A model generated the notes under the pieces. The model worked only from the letters and a program-made list of their open reading frames with translations, was not told the DNA's origin and did not search any database. A stretch of DNA of 64,000 bases from Saitoella complicata NRRL Y-17804 (Eukaryota; Ascomycota; Saitoellomycetes; Saitoellales; Saitoellaceae): assembly GCF_001661265.1 (NCBI RefSeq), contig NW_017567000.1, positions 248,001 to 312,000 on the forward strand, read 5' to 3'. The position numbers and the translations under genes are program-made. Position 1 is the first letter of the stretch. Each line of letters starts with the position of its first letter. Shown here one piece after another: positions 57,297 to 64,000 of this stretch.

Positions 57297-58741
57297 TCAT
57301 GTCGAAAAGAGGGCGGTGATGGCAAAACTACATAAAGACCCACACAAAAGACCCAAGCAGACCAGCATCGATACGAGCGCTGGACAATCACCGTCAGCAA
57401 AAAGAAGCATAAGCAAGGGTAGGGACTTACAGCCTGTAGCTTCCTTCAGATCCGCAGCCACCGTCTGACCAGACTTTACGATCGAGGCCGTGCTGACCAG
57501 GCCGTTCGTTCCGCCGAAGAGAAACATAACCATGAAGAAATACATGTCACTCGGGAAGATGGCTCCCTTGCCACGAACGTTGCAGGAGACGAAGAGTGGT
57601 AGGAACAGGATACGCATGACAGAGGCAATGGCTAGCGTTTCGTGAGAAAGGATGTCCACCACTCGTAGCGTAATCGTTCGACCGAGGACATCGCCCGAAT
57701 TCCAGATGAGGAAACCCAGTGCGGTGAAGTAACCACCAGTTAACGCAGAGCCGCTGGCGGGTGCGATGGAGGACGTGAAGGCTGGGAAGAGCGATAACGT
57801 GACTGCGAATGTGCATACGATTGCAAATGCAGAGTACGGAAGCTGTACTAGAGCAGCCTTGGTTCGCGTTTGTGCGTCTGATAATCCAGGAGCCGACACA
57901 GACTGTCGAATGAAGGGGAATGTTCGTCCGATGTTTATAAACGCCAGAACTCCAAAGAGAGACGTAAGGCCTGCAAAACATTAGCGAGCGAGCGACACAG
58001 CAGCAGACGAGAACATGCAAGCAAAACCGAAATACATCGAGGTACTGTCGAGAGTACCATGGCTTGACAAGAAAAGGAACACCATCTCAGCTACGGCGGG
58101 TAAGACCCCAGCAATTCCCTGGAAATCGTCAGTCAAACTGTGCACTAATATATATGCCGTTACGAACTTGACCAATCATCAGATAAGCACCCGCTTCTGG
58201 TAATTCCATGGCTAAACCGGCAAAAACTCCGTTTTGAATAAAACCCGTACACACACCTGCAATGAGGCTCGCCGTAACGATTACGGCCGTGAAATAAGTA
58301 TTCCTCATCATCGAACCGGCTAGCTTGAGAGCGGCAAAGAGCAAACCAAACACTATGGTCAGGATAGACAAAGGAACAAAGACTCGATTGTAATAAGACG
58401 CCTGAAGGTTGAGGTAAGCTCAGCGCGGGCCTAAGGGAGAATTGACTCACTTTCACAGGGAGATAATTGAGTGACAGTATCGTAAAAAGATTGACAGCCG
58501 TAAATGTAGAGGTGATGTATGTCTTCACCCTCGGAGCATCGGCAATAGGGTCATCGTATACGTTAGAATAGGATGAGGCCAGGAACACGTTCCAACAGAG
58601 CAACATAGCCAAGCCTACCCAAGTGAAGGACAATCGCGTTCTGAAACCCAAACTTGGAGAGCCAGCATCATTGCCGGGTATAGGCTCATAGCCGTCGCTG
58701 TCCGGAATGTTTGGTATATCTGCCCGTGAAGTCATGGACAT
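57297..58741 (-). CDS. FUN26: Equilibrative nucleoside transporter, Fun26-like
   Basis: ENT-family transporter of nucleosides across vacuolar membranes. Five exons: 58741-58451, 58401-58168, 58118-58028, 57970-57431, 57379-57297; 412 residues. The start may be the second ATG (58735). Acidic leader, then TM1 with WVGLAMLLCWNVFLASS (ENT signature WN-F), ASYYNRVFVPLSI at TM3, EAGAYLMIGQGIAGVLPAVA over intron 2, and SMYFGLTSLFGVLAF over intron 3. In the C-terminal half are FAVTLSLFPAFTSSI, NSGDVLGRTITL and MRILFLPLFVSCN, all typical. The conserved C-terminal helix is completed after intron 4. It borders the AT-rich island. Confidence 0.9.
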
Positions 58742-58956
58742 CTACTAGCATACACTACCTTGCCTACTGTAAGTGCTCAAGGATCCGTTGGAGGTTAACT
58801 GGTCTGTTCTACTGTTGAGGTTGACCCCGCGGCGTACAGTAGCCAGGGGCATGAAACCACGAGGATCGTTTCCGTGGATTGAGAAGATTCAATCGTTTTG
58901 TGATGTCTCAATTAATGAGCAGCTTTATAACTTCAACTTCCTTACCTGTCAAAGCG

Positions 58957-60226
58957 TTACGGCACATATTCTTCATGGTCATCCATCGCAAGCGTGGGAA
59001 CCTGACCTGCCATGCCATCCAAGTCCCCTGCTGAGGCCCGCGCAGACAGTACAGGGCCTGAATAGGTACTGTCGACAACTTCATATTCTCCGACAGGGGG
59101 CGGAGTAAGCTCTTCGACGGCGGGAGGTGGTACATCAGGGGTAGTCGTTCGCGCCGATTGTTCGGTCGGGGCATTTATCGACATTACGATATCATCCACG
59201 CGCGAGAGCTTGTCCTCGAGCTCTTTTCGTCTTTCCTCATCCTTCAGTAGAGCAGCTTTGTTTAACTGTAGCAATCTTTCGATCCGGGTGATCATATGTT
59301 TGCGGGCGCTCACTGCCTGATCAATCGATGCGGACGCTTGGCTCAGAGCTTCTTTAAGCTGTGATAAGCGCAGCGCTTGGGTCGGGTCGTTGTTAATGTT
59401 GTCTTGGCACTTCATGACTTCATCGTAAGCACCCGTGACTGCTTCGTACGCAGTGGCACTGGCTGTAAAGGCGCCCAGAAGGGTCTTTTGTGCATCCACA
59501 AGTTCCTCCTTTAGAACATCGGTTAGCACTGTTAGCATGAAGGTAGGTATTGCTTACAAGTCCCTGAGGTGCAGGTTGAGCGACCGACTTCGAAGAACTT
59601 TCAGCACGCTTATTCAAGAGCGTGGCTTTGGTAGGGTTTGATCTGCCTGAAGAACGTGAAGCTTGAACTTGTGTTTTAGCTTCGATAGCAGCGATGACAG
59701 ACTAGAGATAGGCCGTGAGTTCGTGGCATACGAATTTCTCTTGGCGGATGCATCTCACCTCTGGGAAAACTTGACGTTGTCGCCAGACCAGTATCACCCG
59801 TCTTAATCTCGAATGAACGTCCGTATTACCATGGCGGTACGCATTTTCGATAGCTCGAACGATAACCTACGCAACACAGTCAGATCATTGGACAGCGCAG
59901 TCTTCATACAGGCATACATACCGGCGAAAATGCTTCGACGAATTCTGTGCGCTTTTTGGCACGGGATTGCTGGACTACGTCGTTGGCAACGTATATAAGA
60001 CTGAGTTTACGGCTGCTAGACGCTGAAGAAATCATCAGGATTATGGTAACGAGAGAACAAGACTTCCTTTGGTCGCACCTTTCAATAAACTATCGAACCA
60101 TATCTCTACTGACTGCGCGGCGTTCCGTCTGTGGAATAGGATCCACTGAGAGACAGACGTGATGCCCTCTTGCGAGTCGTTTAAAGCAGCGAGTTTGGAG
60201 GTTACAAGATCAGCGGAATAAGCCAT
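58957..60226 (-). CDS. CID-domain protein of the RPRD1/Rtt103 family
   Basis: Binds the phosphorylated C-terminal domain of RNA polymerase II and couples it to termination. Exons 60226-60064, 60022-59922, 59866-59759, 59701-59558 and 59508-58957 give 355 residues. The CID domain fills the first ~135 residues: LVTSKLAALNDSQEGITSVS, WILFHRRNAAQSVEIWFDSL, RKLSLIYVANDVVQQS, and VFPESVIAAIEA at its end. A coiled-coil dimerisation region follows (ELVDAQKTLLGAF to RIERLLQLNKAALLKDEERR), then an acidic/Pro-rich tail. The first intron is only about 41 nt, the shortest accepted here. RPRD-type (with coiled coil) fits better than Pcf11. Divergent from clathrin light chain. Confidence 0.88.
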
Positions 60227-60315
60227 TCTCCTTGGACGTCCTGAATGTTTGTCCTGTTCAGCAGCTGGTACGAAGTCGATGGAGCGGTACGCATGGCCAG
60301 GCACGCGCGTGCACT

Positions 60316-60330
60316 GGGGGGGGGGGGGGG
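60316..60330 (+). repeat. Poly-G tract of 15 in a shared promoter
   Basis: A run of 15 G lies in the 180-bp gap between the start codons of the CID-domain gene (minus strand) and clathrin light chain (plus strand). Long G runs are uncommon in coding-dense DNA, can form G-quadruplex or act as poly(dG:dC) nucleosome-excluding DNA, and change length readily. Confidence 0.8.
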
Positions 60331-60406
60331 AGGTGCTGGCTGTGACGTGCGTACGCATTGAACTCTGGACGTCGACCTTCGCATTCACAAACAAACAACA
60401 ACTGCA

Positions 60407-61266
60407 ATGTCTGCTTTCCCGTCCTTGGAGGAGTTCGATGCTGGCCAGACTACGGCTCAGCCTGTCCTTGGTAACGACGACAATGACTTCCTCGCCCGTG
60501 AGCAAGCTTTGCTAGGTGACGATGCTGCCTTTTTCAACGGCGGTGACGAACCACAGCAACAAGCTTCGTCCGGTGAGGCGGACTTCCTTGGTGGTGGTGA
60601 AGACGAGATCGGCCAGTTCGAGTCAAGCTTTCCTGCCCTCGACAACGTGAGTGGAAAGGTCTGGCATGTGCTTCTAGATCGCTAATTCAGACAACAGCCC
60701 GCCATTCAAGCTGGCGGAGTGATCTCTGTTTCGAGTGAGCCGTACATGCCTGGCACGGCCGAGCCCTTCACCGCGCAGACATCAGCAGCTGCTCCTAACT
60801 TCCAGAACGAAGACGAAAGCGAACCCATCAGGTAAGCGTTGCACAATCACGGATGTCGTTCAGCATTAATCGATCCGTAGACAATGGCGCGAGAGACAAG
60901 CTCTTCAAATCCAGAAGAGGGACGAGCAGAGCGAGCAGAAGAAGCAGGAGACCATCGAAAAGGCACGGACGGCGATCGATGACTTTTACGAGAACTATAA
61001 TACCAAAAAAGATAAGGCTATTGAGGAAACCAGGTATGGTTCTACGCACTGTACACGAAAGGTGTCCTAACAGCTTGTACAGGAGAGAAGAGAAGGATTT
61101 CCTGGAGTCTCGTGACAATGCTGTTGCTGGCGGCACGACCTGGGAGCGCATTGCCAAGCTGGTAGACCTTTCGGACAAGCGTGGTGACAAAGATCTGTCA
61201 AGGTTTAGGGGTATGCTGATCAACCTGAGGAAAGACGAGAATGCGCCAGGCGCCGCTGGCTACTAA
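60407..61266 (+). CDS. CLC1: Clathrin light chain
   Basis: Regulatory chain of the clathrin coat. Exons 60407-60646, 60698-60831, 60881-61033 and 61083-61266 give 236 residues. An acidic N-terminus with DFLAREQALLGDDAAFF is followed by Ala/Gly/Gln-rich sequence. The heavy-chain binding coiled coil starts at PIRQWRERQALQIQKRDEQS, restored over intron 2, and runs through KARTAIDDFYENYNTKKDK. The C-terminal region has TTWERIAKLVDLSDK and DLSRFRGMLINLRKDE, typical of fungal light chains. Length matches yeast Clc1 (233). Confidence 0.95.
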
Positions 61267-61315
61267 GATACCCTTCATTTTCTATTTCAAATCCCCTAAA
61301 TTATCATACACTATC

Positions 61316-63605
61316 TTAACGTTTAGATTGGCCCACACCATTATCAAGCTGGAATTCCATAAGACGAGCGAATGCGCCGTCCTTCGCAATTAACTCGTCA
61401 AAGGTGCCTTGTTCCGCAACATCACCATTGGGCGACAAGACGATGATGCTGTCCGCGCGGCGAATGGTGGCAAGACGATGGGCAATCGTGATGGTTGTAA
61501 GGTCGCCTGCCATGATGTTTTGCAAAGCCTCATTAACCAAGGATTCAGAACGCGCATCAAGGGCCGAGGTAGCTTCATCCATGATGAGCACAGCAGGGTT
61601 CCGGATAAGAGCACGAGCAATAGCAATACGTTGTTTCTGACCTCCGGATAGTTGAGTACCCCGTGGTCCCACCTTTGTCTCAAAACCGTCAGGGAAGTCT
61701 GCAATGAATCTGCAGTTTGCTTTCCGCGCGGCCTCAACAATCTCGTTGAAACTGGCTCCTGGTTTGCCGTAGGAGATATTCTCGGCTATGGTACCGGAAA
61801 ACAACACTGGCTCTTGACTTACCAAGCTCAGCTGTCTTCTCAGGTGCTTGAGATTCAGAGTGCGAATATCATGCTCGTCGATAAGGATCTGGCCATCCAG
61901 AGGGTCGTAGAAGCGCTGGATCAATGCACTAATGGTTGATTTTCCACCACCACTGGGTCCAACGATCGCGTAGTTGCGACCCGGCAGGATCTCAAACGAC
62001 AACCTGTTAAAGATCGTAACGGCTGGTCGAGTTGGATAGGCAAACTTAACATCCTTGAAGTGAATATGACCCTTCAAGTGGTCTAGTTTCAGTCCGGCCG
62101 TAGTTTTGATCGATGGCTTACGATCGAGTAGCTCAAACAATCGCGACGCAGCTCCCACTCCTTTCATGAGTTCGGAGTAGAACGACGATAAGCCAACCAT
62201 GGAGAAACCCGCATACGCAGTATAAAGCATGAAGGAGCTCAATTCACCCACAGTGATCGTGCCGTCAGCTACCATCCGGCCCCCAATGCCGAGCACGGCC
62301 AGGACAGTAGCATTGCCTGCTAACCCATTGGAGCTGAAGAACAGTCCGCTAGCCTATTTGCTTTGTCAGTGGGGCTGTAAGTATTCAACGGAGAACAGAT
62401 ACATACGGTGGCTTCACGCTTAGCAAGCTGGAAAATCTCTCGTATCCGCTCATTGTAGCGCCGAACCTACCAGTTCAGCGTTAGAAAGAAAAGGAAAGAC
62501 AGAAAACCGAGTGATCCATACGCACCTCCATGACTTCACCGGAGAACGATTGTGCCGTACGCACGTTGCCCAAACGTTCCTCGGACACCTTGGTCAGGTC
62601 TCCTAGCGCCTTTTGCGTTTTCTTACTCAGATCGCGAACATATCGGCCATAGAAAATGGCAGCGATTGCGATCGGAGGCACTATGAAAGTCATGATTCCA
62701 GTCAACTGAAGTGAAACATAGCCCATCATTCCGAATGCAGCGCTGGCCTGGACAACAGCACGGAGTCCGTCCGAGACGTTTTGTGTAATCGCCTTTCCCA
62801 CGATAGTAGTGTCCGAGCTCAATCTCGAGATAATATCACCTTGTTGAAAGTCAGTCTAAGTCGATAAATCGGAAATTTCGTACATACCGTGTCTATTCGC
62901 GTCAAAAAACTCACCGTCCTGAGCCAGTGTCCTTTCAAATAGCCTTGCCCTTGTTCTTGCTACCACACGCTCGCCAACGATGCGGAGCAACAAAACACGA
63001 CCAAAATTACAAACACTGCCGAGAACGAAGATGCCTGCCAGACCGCCATAGAACTGAGGTAGCGTAAGCCCCAGAATGCGTTGTGAAGGGTCTGCGGATG
63101 TTGCAGTATCTATAATTTTTCCGATGGAAAACGGAATACTCATTGCCACACCCGATGCTATGGACATCAGCAGTATCGCCAGAAGTAAAGGTTTAAGTTC
63201 TGGCTTTGCTAAAGAAAGCAGTCGTCGTACTTCTCCAAGATTCGCCCGTGACGTAGTTTCCGTCCGATCTGTCAATTTCGCGCTCAGATTGATCTGTGCC
63301 GCCTGTTCAGCCTTTTCCGATCTGGCAAATTCATCATGCGGAGATTTGTCTAATTGTGTGTCCTTCGTTTTGAGGGGCTCGGGTGGCCTATTGGTATTGC
63401 AGGAGATTGCAGAAGTAGCGAAACGCCGTCGCACCAGGGTGAATGATAGTCGTAGCTGTAGCAGATGCGCAGAGGGCGTAACATCTATGGATCTTAATGG
63501 TATAGGTCGCGCAAGCCCAGTTGCCTTCGGGGCAAAACCACTCAGAGCTTTACCGCAGCTTGTGGTGAACCACGGTGTTAACGGCGGCCTCAGTGCACCG
63601 AGCAT
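61316..63605 (-). CDS. MDL1: Mitochondrial ABC half-transporter, Mdl1-like
   Basis: Inner-membrane peptide exporter of the ABCB10/Mdl1 type. Exons 63605-62888, 62839-62526, 62466-62407 and 62353-61316 give 709 residues. A long Arg/Ser/Leu-rich presequence (to about residue 90) leads into the transmembrane domain: RRLLSLAKPELKPLLLAILL, QDGEFFDANRHGDIISRLSS over intron 1, and VSEERLGNVRTAQSFSGEVM. The nucleotide-binding domain holds Walker A GPSGGGKST, the Q-loop in LSLVSQEPVLFSG, the signature LSGGQKQR, Walker B VLIMDEATSALD and the H-loop in ITIAHRLATIRRAD. All key residues are intact. The presequence argues for mitochondria rather than plasma membrane. Confidence 0.94.
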
Positions 63606-63840
63606 AGGCGCCGAGGAGCTCTAAGAAACTGCAGAAGTATGCCGGTCGCGGGCTGAGGCTGAGGCAGCGAAACAGGATACGCAGTTTGTTGAAGTGGCCT
63701 CGATGTCGTTCTCGACTTTTCTGGCGGTTGAACGCACCGAGATGCGTGTGCGATCAGTGGCACAGCCTTTTAGCCTCATACAGGACCTCCCTGGTAATGT
63801 ACGACAGGAGCAGCTGAACAACACAACAACAGCAATTGCG

Positions 63841-64000
63841 ATGGTTGGTGAGTAGTGAAAGTGCTGCTTGTTTGTTAGTCCGTCAATACTGATGGAAAAC
63901 GTCAGACTATAGCAAGTGGGATAAGCTTGAGTTGTCGGATGACAGGTGAGCTTGTTCTGCATTTATTCCTATATAGACGCGTTGCTGATCTCCTCGGTGC
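63841..64000 (+). CDS. CDC37: Hsp90 co-chaperone Cdc37, first two exons only
   Basis: Loads protein kinases onto Hsp90. Exon 1 is seven bases (63841-63847, ATG GTT G); exon 2 is 63906-63945. Spliced they read MVDYSKWDKLELSDDS up to the next GTGAGC donor at 63946, which is the invariant Cdc37 N-terminus. The next exon lies beyond the right edge. The serine that casein kinase 2 phosphorylates in the family follows immediately (SDDSD in relatives), so it would sit at the exon 2-3 join. Short as it is, the sequence is diagnostic. Divergent from MDL1 by 235 bp. Confidence 0.88.

Noticed and set aside
1-64000. CRISPR array or bacterial operon structure
   Set aside because: The genes are spliced eukaryotic genes; no regularly spaced direct repeats were seen.

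Overview
The window looks like nuclear DNA of a fungus. Almost every gene is broken by short GT-AG introns, mostly 46-65 nt with CTAAC/CTGAC-like branch sites. The gene set is fungal: PEX8, CCS1, ZRT3- and ATX2-type ZIP transporters, FUN26-type transporter, DGAT1, RMD1. The TIM22 product resembles ascomycete rather than basidiomycete TIM22. The intron density suggests an early-diverging ascomycete (Taphrinomycotina-like), but that placement is a guess. Exon limits were deduced by eye from frame continuity and protein family match; for every complete multi-exon model except CLC the exon lengths sum to a multiple of three.

Layout. 1-5 kb: HAT1 (cut by the left edge), an ATX2/ZIP9-like transporter and an unnamed, probably mitochondrial helical-repeat protein. 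5.05-8.17 kb: an apparently intact Tc1/mariner-type DNA transposon with 29-bp inverted repeats, a spliced DD35E transposase, a convergent 479-residue passenger gene and, between them, a palindrome made of the same core as the terminal repeats. 8.3-27.6 kb: CCS1, UTP16, CTP synthase, RMD1, a Cdc4-like F-box/WD40 protein, an INO80F-like coiled-coil protein, TIM22, CCT8, PDA1, OMA1, an HSL-type hydrolase, NSRP1-like protein and ZRT3-like transporter. A 607-bp non-autonomous relative of the transposon follows. 28.9-53.3 kb: DGAT1, PFS2, ALG8, STE14, PEX8, isochorismatase-like hydrolase, IAH1-like esterase, a CLC exchanger, an FHIP-like protein, ILV3, NOSIP, AFG1, NUC1, TIM13 and a VIP36-like lectin. 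53.3-57.3 kb: a gene-free AT-rich island full of a degenerate CATGGATT motif. 57.3-64 kb: FUN26-like transporter, a CID-domain RPRD/Rtt103 protein, clathrin light chain, MDL1-like ABC transporter and the first exons of CDC37.

Genes are packed as head-to-head pairs: 14 pairs share intergenic gaps of only 156-261 bp. About 11 of 37 host genes probably act in mitochondria (import, pyruvate entry, proteolysis, valine/isoleucine synthesis, nuclease, ABC export). There is no metabolic cluster. The least ordinary parts are the two-gene transposon with its internal repeat array, its short derivative, and the motif-rich AT island.
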